Position numbers and translations under genes: made by a program
Shown: piece after piece, positions 49,320 through 60,965 of the stretch
How positions within the stretch are numbered: position 1 is the first letter of the stretch
Layout of the letters: every line of letters starts with the position of its first letter
NCBI GenBank assembly: GCA_018292915.2
Contig: JACVVK020000489.1
Location: forward strand, 408,720-472,719
Reading direction: 5' to 3'
DNA length: 64,000 bases
Origin: Batillaria attramentaria
Lineage: Eukaryota; Mollusca; Gastropoda; Batillariidae
Notes under the pieces: generated by a model
The model's input: the letters and a program-made list of their open reading frames with translations, nothing else
The model's database searches: none
What the model was told of the DNA's origin: nothing

Positions 49320-49975
49320 ACAACTGGACAAACACACACAAAAGTATTACTCATTTACGATGCTGGGCAGCTCAAATTCGAGCATCAGTAATTTTTATTC
49401 TGGCATTTCGTCTGCCTGAGACACATGTATCATGACACATCGCCGGCACGACTCTCAATAAATATCCACGCAGCGCCCGTCTCCTTAGCCTTTTGTACGG
49501 GGTCTCGTCACGTTTTTTCCCGCGAGACCCAAGGGGCAGAAGTAACCTAGCCCGAAGACAAATCGTCAACGCAGTTGGTCAGCAGTACAAAGCGTTCTGT
49601 TCGAAGCAGATTCCCTGGCGTCGATAGCTGCAAATAAAGGCATACATCAAGAAAGTCAGTTCAACCATTTTGGTTGTTGTTTTCTTTATTTGTTTGTTTG
49701 TTTTTTAGTGTGTGATATTGTTATTGTATTTTCCAGCTTGAAAGTTGACCAGCTGAATTTGAACAACCGGGCACCACTCACTTTCTACTGTATACAATAT
49801 AGTGTACATCAAGACCACCCCTGATATTTTCAAACAAACAACGGGTACAGTGTAACGCATAACCTATTTTGTATTTGCCTGCAGTGGTTTTCAAAACTAA
49901 ACAAAACAAGCAAACAATAACAACAAAACGTGTATGCAGATCTATATTGTTGGGGAGCCACAATACAAACTAAAA
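49320..49975 (+). repeat. Duplicated segment, copy 2 (empty site)
   Basis: Matches 36700-36980 plus 38181-38640 without the retrotransposon. GCAGTTGGTCAGCAGTACAA near 49571-49590 is the uninterrupted target. Downstream identity continues through CTGTATACAATATAGTGTAC to TGTTGGGGAG. Confidence 0.88.
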
Positions 49976-50333
<358 letters not shown>

Positions 50334-50501
50334 CCATGTCTTTTGTGTGATGTGGGAACATTCGTCCAACGAATCGTTGATGTAATAAAGGAACATGCCT
50401 TAAATTATGCGTCTTTTCAAATTTGCGTTATATTTCCTGAGACAGGATACCTTAAGCCATATTAATATATATCGATCTTTCTTGTAAGTCAAATACTTTC
50501 A

Positions 50502-50985
50502 GATATACAGAGGGGTTTTATTTTGGACACAAATTTTTGATGTGATAAAGGAACGTCCAGACTGACACAAACAGTAGGTGTACTCTGGGAACCGAGCAGA
50601 CACAAACTGCAGATTCAATCCGGGAACATTGACAATAACACGATAAATCAACTTTTGTAATCCTTTAAACCGAGTTTGTCCTTTACCAACCATGCTGAAA
50701 ACGTTTTCATATAGTGATTTTCCTTGTATGTGGAAGGCTATAGGATATACAGAGGGGTGCATGTTGGACACAAATTGTTGATGTGATGAGGGAACATTCA
50801 CGCAGACACAAACAGGAGGTTTAATCTGGGAACCGACCAGACACAAACTGAAAGTTCAATTTGGAAACCTAGACTATGGATCGATAAATTATCTTTGTAA
50901 TGCTTAAACTCGAATGTTTCATGACCAATCATGTTGGAAACATTAAAAATCATGTGTCATAAGTGGACACCAGCAATAGGTTATG
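50502..50985. repeat. ~242-bp tandem duplication, diverged
   Basis: GATATACAGAGGGGT starts near 50502 and 50744. Both copies continue with TTGGACACAAATT, GGGAACCGA, CAGACACAAACTG and a CGATAAAT block. Confidence 0.8.
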
Positions 50986-51391
50986 CATTCACCATCAAAT
51001 TATTGTTGACAAATCACAGTGGTAAAGGCGTACCATCCAAGATACCTATACAGGTGCGAATTGACAACCTGCATTTGGTCGGCTGGTTTGCAGATTGGTT
51101 GGCTGGATTGATGAATGGTTGACTGTTTGGTTGAAGTTTTAATATCGCTCGCCGAAAAGATGGAGACGGCTCATTGGGCGATGGCTTAAGCGTTGTGTAT
51201 TGTGTAGGCTTTTAGCTCTGCCCAGCCCCGCTTTGTCCAGCCCGATCATGTAATTACAGCCTTTCAGCACGAGTCCCACGCGCCTATTACCTAGGTGCGT
51301 AGTGCCGCGGGGGAGGGGAGGTGGGTTGGATAACTGCCGTACTGAAAAGATGTTTAAACTAGTCATGTACTGCCTTTTTTTCGGTTTTACC

Positions 51392-51545
51392 AGAGAGAGA
51401 GAGAGAGAGAGAGAGACTCTGGCTACAGAGAAAGAGAGAGGGGCGGCATTGACGAATAAACAAAAGATAGTTTCTTTTAGGGTGAGGTGAGTGTGTGTGT
51501 GGGGGGGGGGGGGGGCGGTCTACTGACGAGAGAGAGAGAGAGTAC
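51392..51545 (+). repeat. (GA)n and G tracts
   Basis: (GA)n at about 51393-51417 and 51530-51541, with (GT)n and a poly-G run near 51490-51515. Confidence 0.9.
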
Positions 51546-51631
51546 TTTCTTTCCATGGAGCGTAGTGGTGGTGTTCATGGTAACGTTCTCACTCGGCCAT
51601 GAGAAAGTCTCACATAACTGTCACCAGGGCC

Positions 51632-51900
51632 CGCAGGTAAAAGTCGAGGTAAAGGATTTTAGCCCCGGGTTAAGGCCTAACCTCAAACTAAACTGACTCT
51701 AGGGTTAAATATTCTGTTGCTGTTTTGTTTTAAATCAGAAGGGGGTCCATTCCGGCAAAGTGAATATGCCGTTATAAAAGAATTTTTCTTCTTTCTTCGC
51801 TTCCTTTTTTAAAATTTTATTTTATTTTTGGGTCTCTTTTGTCTTACTCTGGGTTAGGCCAGTAGTCGTGGGTTAGATTAACCTCGAGTTTTACATGCAG
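51632..51900. mobile_element. Possible fold-back element
   Basis: GCAGGTAAAAGTCGAGGT... and GGTTAAGGCCTAACCTC on the left pair imperfectly with ...GGGTTAGGCCAG and AACCTCGAGTTTTACATGCA on the right. Similarity is modest and the ends are unclear. Confidence 0.35.
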
Positions 51901-52031
51901 GCTCAGGGTAATAACTGAAGTAACGGCCAAAACTGGTTCAAATGCAAGAAAAGGGAATAGAACATATTTTGTAGAATAGCGTAATTTTCGAAATAAAGTA
52001 CCGATCCTACCCATCTTTCTCTCCGCCGCCG

Positions 52032-53165
52032 CGCCGTGCACCCGGCAGTCAATCTATGTATCTGGCGACTCCAACTTGTAACCTCTTTCTACGTCATCAG
52101 GCAAATTCTCCCGTTTGCTACCGCAGTGAAGCCATTTCACCGAATACAGTATCTGTGCCGTTAAACCTTATTTTCCACTACTCCGACGGCTACACTATAC
52201 TGATGTTATATACCATTAGATTCTCTAAGCGGCTGAACGGCACGTTTTCCTCTGATATACTTTTTATCCCGACTTCATCAATATCCCCGCGGCAGTCAGT
52301 CTGTGTATTTGCCGACTCCCAACTTCTAACCTCTATCTAAGTACCTCTGACGGCTGACACCACATCATTACATTTAGCTTGCATTTCTCTACACTACTAT
52401 TACCGTTTCATACCGGCTGAAAGCCATCAGACAAATTCTCCCGTTTGCTACCGCATTGATCAGCTATTACACTGAATCCAGTATCTGTTCCTTTAAACCT
52501 TATTTTCCACTACTCCGACGGCTACACTATACTGATGTTATATGCCATTAGATTCAGCAGTCAATTCTCGTTGTGCATCACTAGATGACTAAACGGCTCT
52601 ACGACCAGTTATCCTAAAATACCCCCCCCCCCCCCCGATCCTACCCATAATTATCCCCGCCGTTGTGCACCCGGCAGTCAGTCTTATGTATTTGCCGACT
52701 ACCAACTTCTAACCTCTTCCTACATACTTCTGACGACTGGCACCATCTTGTGTCCTATACCATGACATTCAGCATGGGTTCCCCTACACTAATATGGCCG
52801 TTTCATGCCGGCTAAAAGCCACCAAATAAATTTTTCGCGTTTGATACCGCACTGATCAGCCATTTGAAAATGTTCAGCCCACCAAATTTGGATAGGTTCA
52901 GCCAACCAAATTTGAAAAATAAATGCAATTCTAAATTCCGAAATTTAAATAGCTGACTGTCCCTTCGCACAACGTGATTGTAATGTGTTTACGTCCAATG
53001 TGTGAGAGAATGCGTGTGATTCACGTGAGCGTGCGTGGTGGGTTCAGTTCACGGTGCTTTGAGCCAATTCACGAAATTGGGTAAAGCGCCTATACAATAC
53101 TCATTATTATTATTATTATTCTTTCACGGAACCCAGTACCTGTTTCTTTAAACCTTATTTTCCAG
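52032..53165 (+). repeat. Diverged tandem units split by a SINE-B
   Basis: Three diverged units start near 52032, 52288 and 52665. They share CGGCAGTCA, CCGACT, ACTTCTAACCTC, TTTAAACCTTATTTTCCA and CTACTCCGACGGCTACACTA. The third breaks at about 52865 and resumes at about 53124 (CAGTACCTGTTTCTTTAAAC) beyond the SINE-B. Confidence 0.8.
52866..53123 (+). mobile_element. SINE-B lacking its tRNA-like head
   Basis: TTCAGCCCACCAAATTTG (partly duplicated), AAATAAATGCAATTCTAAAT, CGTGTGATTCACGTGAGCGT and GCGCCTATACAATACTCATT with an (ATT)n tail. It is inserted in a unit of the surrounding repeat. Confidence 0.85.
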
Positions 53166-53299
53166 GGCCAGGACCAAAACATCTCTCTCTCTCTTTCTCT
53201 CTCTCTCTCTTAAGACCCCAGCAATGAGCGGCCACACATATAATTTTATCTGTGTGCCGTAAAATCCACACTCCACAAGTGGTATCTGAAGCAGACGAG

Positions 53300-53467
53300 T
53301 GGGTGAGGTGTGGGGGGTTGGGGGTTTAACGTCCTTTTCCACCACATACTGGTTATATCAAAGACGGAGCAACGATGAAAAATCAGCACAAATATTTGGT
53401 CCCAGCCGGGATACGAATTCACGACCCGAGCATTAGAAGTCCAACGCTCTACCATTCGGCCACCCCG
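53300..53467 (-). mobile_element. SINE-A, full length
   Basis: Complement of the family from GGGGTTTAACGTCCTTTTCC through CGGGATACGAATTCACGACC to GGCCACCCCG. Confidence 0.85.
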
Positions 53468-55047
53468 AAAGCAGACGATAATAAGTCCAATTAGTGCCTT
53501 TTGCACACGAGAAGGTCACATAGCCGCTTTGAGTACTGCTTCCGAGACCACAAAAAGAAGGCTTAGGAGCCGCCATGGTTCAAAAGAAAATTCTACTCTG
53601 AAAAGGACGATACTTCTCGCAACACGTCACGACTCTTACATCAACATTCACTTTATGCCGAGTCCTTCGTTTATGTACACTGTACAGCCCATGCCCCATT
53701 CAAGTTTCCAAAAAAACTGACGAATGTACACGTGCTGTTTTTGCTGATTTTATCCCCCCCCCCCCCCCCACGCGCGCCAACGGGTTTGCTGATACGATCT
53801 TGATTGCACAAGAGTATCGCACGGTGTTTTGCGGAACAAAACTGCTCCCCGTTGCTGAACGCCGAGTCCGGTCGGTCCAAATGGTGTGAGGACGTTCGAA
53901 GAAGAGCTCAGCTGAAATGATTAGACAGAATATGCGTCTGCGGTAGGCCGGTAGTCGTGTTGAAATGAGAAAACAAAAAGTTTAGTAAGGACATCATGTG
54001 AAACATAGGCACGTGTCCTACTAACGCCTGTAGGGGTGAGATGCGGGTGTTTGCTGATTAGCTATTATATTGATCCATGGCGTGTCGCAGCTATTCAGGG
54101 CCAATGCAAGTCTTTACACCTTTCGAGACTGGTGCCGATAGGATTGGGTCAGGGAGTCTTTACCTTTGTTACCGCTTTTCCTGATTAGCTGATAATCGAC
54201 CTAAACCGGGTACATTGTTTTAATTAACAGAGAGAGAGAGAGAGAGAGAGCACCCAGTATCCATTTCTGGGTTGTGACGTGTATACACTGGGCCCGCTTG
54301 CTAAAAACTAATAAGGTCAACGTGATATATGCCCGCTGGCGCGTGCCGTTTACACTTCTTCACATGTCCCTGGTGTCTGCTACGCGTAACCAACCCGGGG
54401 TATTGGAAGCTCCAAGCCACCCTGGCGCCGCGAGCGTGTCCCGTCTTCGGGGTGTCTGCTGCGGGGTATTGGACGTTTCACACCACTGCGATACATGACT
54501 GCGAGCGGCGCAGGTGGTGAAGTATTCTCGGAAGTATTAATCCACAAAGAGTGAAAAGACCTCCTTACTTTTTTGTTGTTAAACAAGAAGCCTAAAATTT
54601 GTCACGCACCACACAGTTAACTGAAGTAAATAAGTTAAAGATTCGTAACTATCAAAGTAACGACTTAAGGGTAATTAAACAAACAGTGCGATACACAACA
54701 AGAAAGTGGAGAAAACTCATATGCGAGGTGAGGTTTTGTGTACAATGTTTGCTTCCTTGGTCAGTTACCATCTCAGCCCCACCTGCCCCCCCCCCCTCCC
54801 TCCCCCCCCCCCGGCCCCTAAGTTACCAAACACCATGACACCAAGGTGTTTCAGATATATTTGTTTAGTCCGTGCTGTTCAACGGTCGCAGCTGCTCGTA
54901 CGCCATGATACCTAAATCGTTTAAGAAGGATTTTTCCTTCCATTCTTCTCTTCCTTTTTTATTTTTGTTTTTGTTGGTTTCTTTCATCCATCCTTCACCA
55001 TTTTCCGACTTCTTTTTATTCATTCGCATGTTTACAATGCGCATTTC

Positions 55048-55089
<42 letters not shown>

Positions 55090-55236
55090 CGTCAGGTACA
55101 AGCTGTGCCGTCAGCTGCTTATCCTTTTTTTGTTAACGTGTACACGCACATTTTTTTATCAGTGAAAAAAAAATTATTGCAGGACGAAAATTTATATATT
55201 TAACACTTAATGAGCACAAATAAGCTTTAGCTTATA
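53468..55236. other. No gene recognised
   Basis: Contains C tracts (53745-53769, 54785-54812), (GA)n at 54231-54250 and (AAT)n at 55050-55088. Short reading frames have no domains. Confidence 0.5.
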
Positions 55237-55662
55237 CAGTCTTCACAAAAAGTTAAGGACCAGTCAACATAATGGGTGACAGTTTCAATAAATCAGGGAA
55301 AAAAAATAAACAAATAAGATTTTTCCCGTAAAATTCGGTAGCAAGGTTAAGGGGTAATTAGTGAACATGGCGACCACTGTGTGGATGGCACGTGCGCGTC
55401 ACACAGCATGCTTGGCGCGTTTGAAAATCTGCAATTCCGGCAAAACTAGACGGAGTTTCAGTGTTCAATGAGTGATACCTGGGGCTTTCTGCACGGAAAA
55501 AATGAGATGCAGGTCAAAGAATGCATCCCTGGTTATGAACTGTGCTCATTTGTTTGCCTACATAAGCTGCTGTTTCAGCGATGTTCAGCACTACACCAGC
55601 ATGCCACCACGACAAAAGTTGAATGATATTTGCAAGTGGTCCTTAACTTTTTGTGAAGGCTG
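55237..55662 (+). mobile_element. Mariner/Tc1-like MITE, 426 bp, TA target sites
   Basis: CAGTCTTCACAAAAAGTTAA (55237) is matched by the inverted terminus ending CTTTTTGTGAAGGCTG (55662), with one mismatch over about 26 bp. TA lies immediately outside both ends, as expected for Tc1/mariner insertions. No full transposase is present. A short MPPRQKLNDICKW stretch near 55602 runs into the right terminus and may be the remnant of a transposase N-terminus after internal deletion; that part is tentative. Confidence 0.8.
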
Positions 55663-55978
55663 TAGTAACGCTCAGGGTGAAACAAACACAGTGTAACGGT
55701 ATTGCAATGGCAGACTAAATTAATCCTAAAATCTCATTAATCAATACTAGAGAGAGAGCGGGGGGGGGGGGGGTTGTCTGTGTAGGTTGACAAAAAGATA
55801 AATACATGTATACATATAAAAAGATAAAACAAAATAAAAAGAAATAAAAATCCCCAAAAGCAAGAAATAAAAAAAATATAAAAAAGATTAAAATTTCCTA
55901 TGGTCTACACAAGACACAGTTAAGGAAGTATCAGTAAGCAGACAAAATTACTCCTAAAATCTGATAAATTTACACAAC

Positions 55979-56012
<34 letters not shown>

Positions 56013-56492
56013 TGTTGCCAGGAGTTTTTTTGTTGGGCGATTTAGCCAAAACAGCCATGAAAGTTTCGGCTTTTTACAGAAAGTTTCGGCTCTCTCTGCC
56101 GAAGCAGTTTCACAAGTTTTTCGACTAGATTCCCTACTGTTACGTTCTCCCTCCACCTCCATGAATTAAAGATGTTCTGTAGATATATATTCCGCAATAA
56201 AACAAGTCTTTGGAGTAAAATAACAAAATTGAACAAACTTCATTTCCTTGAACTTTAGAATGCTGTCTACCAAACATTCAGCACAAATCCAAGAAAAAGT
56301 GGGACTTTGAGTGTGACTGTCCCTTGGAAATTAGTCCAGCCAGCACAGGAATCTCACAGAAACGGACATAATCGAGCCGATTCACTCGTGAAAACTTCGG
56401 CTCGGCCAGCCGACATGACAGACAGATTATCGGCTTTTTTTAAATAAAAAAAATTCGGCTTTTAGCCGAGATCCGTCCCCAAACGACATCCC

Positions 56493-56530
<38 letters not shown>

Positions 56531-58080
56531 GTACTCACAAAAAATAAAAAAATAAAAACGTGATGGTGTGGAGTGGGGTTTGCAGGCGCACAAATGTGGT
56601 AGTGAGGGAGTCAACGCATGGTTTTATACAAAACAGTTTTTAATACCACTATAAGGAGCGGTGTACTATGTTGGTATTCTGGTGCAGCGTGGTTGCAGTG
56701 AAGGCTAGATGGCAAAGATCGTAGATGGACAGAGCAGAATCGAACATTCGCAGGGCTGAATTGGGACTGTGCCCCGCGGCGTGGGGCTGGGGTACTTATA
56801 GGGAGATCACGTGCAAACCATCAAAGCAACCCTAGGGTGCGTAGCTGGAGGAGAGTAGATTCACGGCTAGAGGGGAGAATCTGTGTTTGTCAGCACATGG
56901 AAAACTGATGATAGCGGGCGTACTATAGCAGCTAGAACTTTCAAACAAACGGCAGCTAAAAGGCCTGAACAATACTTCAAAATGGCATACGTTTGGAACA
57001 TCACAGAGATTTTCCTATCACCGATTGAAGAGCGTAAAGCCAGGGACCACGCACTGAATTGAAAATGGCAAAATGCACCCGTAAAACTATGAAACAGCGC
57101 TAAAAACAAAACATGATTAGAAAGTAAAAACTCTCCTGAAACTACTACAGTTTACAGGGTAGTGCTAGGTTGAACGACTGTGGAGATATTTAGCACTAAA
57201 AGGACACAAACACAGCTAATTGGCACATGTGCCACCGTGGATCTACACACTGCGCGCGTGCCTGACTGGGCACGCGGCGGCTCGTGGCATAGCGCTGGCC
57301 AGAGAACAGAGGGGGTAGTGGGGCCAGAGACCAAAATAGTGGCCGAGCGGGTGGGAACCACTCGGCTAAAAATAATAAATAATAATAATAATCGCTGGGC
57401 TGCGCTAGACACTGTTAAGGAAGTATCAATATCTGTATTTTCTGGTAGAAACAGTTCTTGCCAGTAACCAATGTTTTTGAAGACATTCTTTCTTCCGAAT
57501 GACCCGGCGCACATGGCGTATGGCAAGGACTGAAGTTATCCAACAGAAACAAAATCCACGTTTCGAGCATGCGCATCGAAGGCATTTCCCCAAGTTAAAT
57601 AGATTGCCGAGTAAGCTCGTCCACGCTCTGGCTACTCCCGCGTCACGGGTCTGCCTTCAAACGTTAGGAACAAGAGGACAAAAGGGGCTGTTTCGCAGAT
57701 CAAAGGCGCCGCTACAGAGGGGCGGAGCATCAACTCCCGCGCCACACCCGTGCTGTAAGAGGCGAGGGGACATGGCGGCTCTCAGACGATGAGATCAAAA
57801 GGAAGTGGGCGGAGCTTCAGTTCCCCTGAGACAGAGCGCGCACCCACTTCAGGGCTGCCGTGACGATTGCGGCGACTGCTTGACAACAGAGACAACGATT
57901 AAGCGGGTATTCCTTCTTGGCGGCCGGGACAGGTAGCCATACCGGAGATCGATCTGGCCTGTTTTAGCGGCTCCAACGCATAGTGACGGAGGAGACCAAA
58001 TGACCGGCTGAGTACAATAATGTTTTAAACCGGGCACTTGCCTTTTGCTAGAAAGCCAGTAAAGATTTGACATGTTTTAT
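55663..58080. other. No gene recognised; (GA)n tracts
   Basis: (GA)n at 55982-56009 and 56495-56524, G tract near 55758 and (AAT)n near 57370. CpG content rises at 57240-57960. No exon with convincing borders was found. Confidence 0.45.
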
Positions 58081-58158
58081 AGTTTAGCTGTTATTTCCCA
58101 TCAAGCCGAGTGTTTTGATCCAAGATGCAAATCAACACCGAGCTTTACCTCAGTAAAG
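58081..58158 (+). mobile_element. Single-arm copy of the NAGS-intron fold-back family
   Basis: AGTTTAGCTGTTATTTCCCA, then TCAAGC...TTTTGATCCAAGATGCAAAT and CAACAC...AGCTTTA match the left arm at 22321-22400 with a 14-17 bp deletion. The second arm is missing. Confidence 0.7.
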
Positions 58159-59279
58159 GCAATTTTTCCGCGAAAAAGCAGCCGTCAATTCCCCCTAGGG
58201 CCTAGGTATAGGTAGCATGACGCTTTCACTGTCACTTCGCGGAAAAACACGCGTTTTTTTTTTTTTTTTTGGGGGGGGGGGGATTTCTAACCTCGGCCTG
58301 TGCTGCTGTTTCTGCAAAGACTTCTATAATTTATACATAAAAAGAAAGGACACTGTCTCCTCTTTTCAACCATTGTATTTGTATATTTGTGTTGGCCGAG
58401 CCTCCCCCCCCCCCCCCCCCCCCCCGGGTCCTTCCCATTTCTGTCTTTCGGGGATCACAGTAAAGAACTTCAGTTTAAAAAGGGGGTTTTGTCGGAAATG
58501 CTCGTCCACTGGCCTTAAACTGGAAAAGGGAACACAAAAATACGCGGTACGGATGCTGCTGTACAGCATCTAGTCAATATTAAGTACAGAATGAGGGACA
58601 GTGCAAACAGTGCTATTGTTTGCCACTGCAGCTTCAAGGGAAGGTTCACTAAACGGTGCACGTGAAGCGTTGGAATAACCAAACACGACATCCCCGCGTT
58701 AAATTAGTTTGGCGTCGCCTAGAGATTTCACGGGTAAGTGCCAGCTGGCAACTTGTGTACTGAGCCACGCACGCAGGAGAGCGAGTTGTCATGTGAGGCG
58801 ACACGGTCCAATTGGCACTGCTTGATCTGCACTCATCAAATCAACTTTGCTTTGTGCTGCCGTCAGAGTGGACCTTTAGTCTATTGCTCTGGGGCCAGCA
58901 CCGTGAGACTGTCTCGTGGCCGAGTTAGAAGGTATCTGCATTACACTCCCCTAAAAAAACAAACAAAAAAAACAAAAACGTCAACAACAACAACCAAAAA
59001 ACCCACAAAAAACCCAACCCAACTCTCCTTATAAGAAACCCCTTCTTCTCTCAGCTTTTTCAGTGATCGCACTGAAGAAAGTCAGTTTCAAAAACTGTAT
59101 TAAGCGGCCTGAAGGATGAGAGAGTGGGACTACGGACCCCCCCCCCCCCCAACCACCCACATTAACCCCCGCAGTTTTTTTTTTTTTTTTTTGCTGCAAC
59201 AACTCTTTGCCGGCTCCAGTGGTGTTACAGAGGGCTCGGAAGTTGGGCAATTTTTATTAGGCATGATGATGGAGATGAC
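58159..59279. other. No gene recognised; homopolymer tracts
   Basis: T/G tract at 58254-58281, C tract at 58404-58425, A-rich tract near 58950-59020, C and T tracts near 59139-59192. Confidence 0.5.
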
Positions 59280-59645
59280 GATGATGGTAAGATGATGCTA
59301 TGGAGGTCCGTGTGGTTTTAGGACTGTGGGACAGGGCGCATTCCACGCTTCCTGTGATAAATAACCCGGCATTAACCAGTCCCGGGAACTACGGCACCTG
59401 TGGTGCGGCCTTGTAATCATCCACATCATAAGACGTGTCATACCAGGGAAGCACCCCCAAAGTCGCACCCGTGAAGTGGGTGAAGTCGGCTGTGTGGCAA
59501 CAGCCTCCCCAATGGGTCCATAGCACACCCACTCTGGGTAGGAGCCGACCTAGGGTAGGAAAAATCGCGCTTGCCTCGGCTGGGACTCGAACCCGGGTCT
59601 CCCGATCCATAGCCCGAAGTGCTAACCACTACACTACGGGGCCGG
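59280..59645 (-). mobile_element. SINE-C, full length (~365 bp)
   Basis: On the minus strand the head is tRNA-like: GTAGTGTAGTGGTTAGCACT (A box region) and GACCCGGGTTCGAGTCCCAG (B box region). The body includes GAGGCTGTTGCCACACAGCC and ends near CATCTTACCATCATCG. The 14488 copy is the same element without the head. Confidence 0.85.
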
Positions 59646-59812
59646 TCAACCCCAACAGTTAAGTAGTTACAATCGCCAGATAGATTTCACAGGTAAGTGT
59701 CAATTGCCATGCGTTGTAGGATAACGATAAGGTGCGAGTTGTGATGTGAGGGGACACGGTCTACTGGTGCTGAGTGTACTGGTCTGCGCTCAACAAGTCA
59801 ACCTCACTTGCT

Positions 59813-60121
59813 ATGTAGTGGAAAAGGACATTAAACCCCCAAACACCCACCCAACTTCACTTGTGTGGCGCCAGTTTGGGCCGTACTTTATTGCCCTGGT
59901 GGACAGTTATGTGAAACTTTCTCACGGCCGAGTGAACACCACCACTACGCTCCATCAATAGAAATCTCTCTCCTCTCTCTCTGTTTTCTCTTGTCAGTAG
60001 ACCCCCCCCCCCCCCCCTTCCCAAACACACACAAAGACTCGCCTCACCCTCAAACTATCTTTTTGTAGCTTGTCAATGCCGCCTTACTCTCTTTCTCCGT
60101 AGCTAGACTCTCTCTCTCTCT
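59813..60121 (+). mobile_element. SINE-A tail fragment, then C and TC tracts
   Basis: TAGTGGAAAAGGACATTAAA and CACCCACCCA (59813-59853) is the end of a SINE-A. The remainder has a C tract at 60002-60017 and TC tracts. Confidence 0.65.
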
Positions 60122-60241
60122 CTCCCCTCTCTCACTCCATTGCTAATTGCCTGCTCATTGTTTAATCACTACTTCCATAATTAGCTCTTCCGTTTTTTTT
60201 TATTGATTATTGTTGTTAAATGATTAAATCTACGTAAATTA

Positions 60242-60408
60242 GGGGGAGCCGGGGTGGTCGAATGGTAGAGCGTTGGACTTCTAATGCTCGGGTCGTGAGT
60301 TCGATCCCGGCTGGGGCCAAATATTTGTGTTGGCTTTTTCATCGTTGCCCCGTCTTTAATATCACTCTATGTGGTGGAAAAGACGTTAACCCCCCCCCCC
60401 CCCCCCAA
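60242..60408 (+). mobile_element. SINE-A, full length
   Basis: GGGGGAGCCGGGGTGGTCGA, the B-box-like GGGTCGTGAGTTCGATCCC, TATGTGGTGGAAAAGACGTT and then a C tract replacing the usual tail. Confidence 0.87.
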
Positions 60409-60621
60409 GTAAATTAGTGTTTGTCGGGGGGGGGGGGGGGGGAGGGGAGGGGGGTCTTTAGTGTAGCAGGACATTGTAGACAGGTAATTTTCTATCTTTT
60501 TTGAAAGAAATCTCTCCCCGTCACCAACCTCACCACTTCCTCCGCCCCTCCCCCCCCTCCCTCCTCGTCTCGCCTAGCCCAACACACCCGCACCATACCC
60601 CAGCTCTCTCTCTCTCTCTTT

Positions 60622-60965
60622 TTGTTTATATGTCCAGAATATAAGGAATTACGTGAACAGTACATCCCCTCAAAATTTTACAAAAAACCGTCACAATTTA
60701 GATTCTCTGTGATCATGGCAGACAGTAGCCAACTCTTAACCCGCAACCTATCCTTGTTTGTCTATAAAGCTATGGAACACAGGAGTAAGGTACAAGCCAT
60801 AGTAAGTTAAATATGCTAAGTATGGAGGATATATACATATGATACATATCATTAGTTACGAAACCTGAATATATGGAGCGTGCGTGCTCATCCTACCCCC
60901 CCCCCCCCCCCCCAAATTTTCAGTCTTGGGCCGAAAGCCTACTGAATAAATTGATTTGTCTCTCT
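60622..60965 (+). mobile_element. 3' end of a CR1/L2-like non-LTR element
   Basis: Directly after (TC)n an open frame reads LFICPEYKELREQYIP...QFRFSVIMADSS...NLSLFVYKAMEHRSK and stops at 60808-60810. This resembles the C-terminal tail after the RT domain of CR1/L2-like elements. The 3' UTR ends TTGGGCCGAAAGCCTACTGA, then ATAAATTGATTTG before another (TC)n tract, a typical terminus for that group. Confidence 0.7.
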
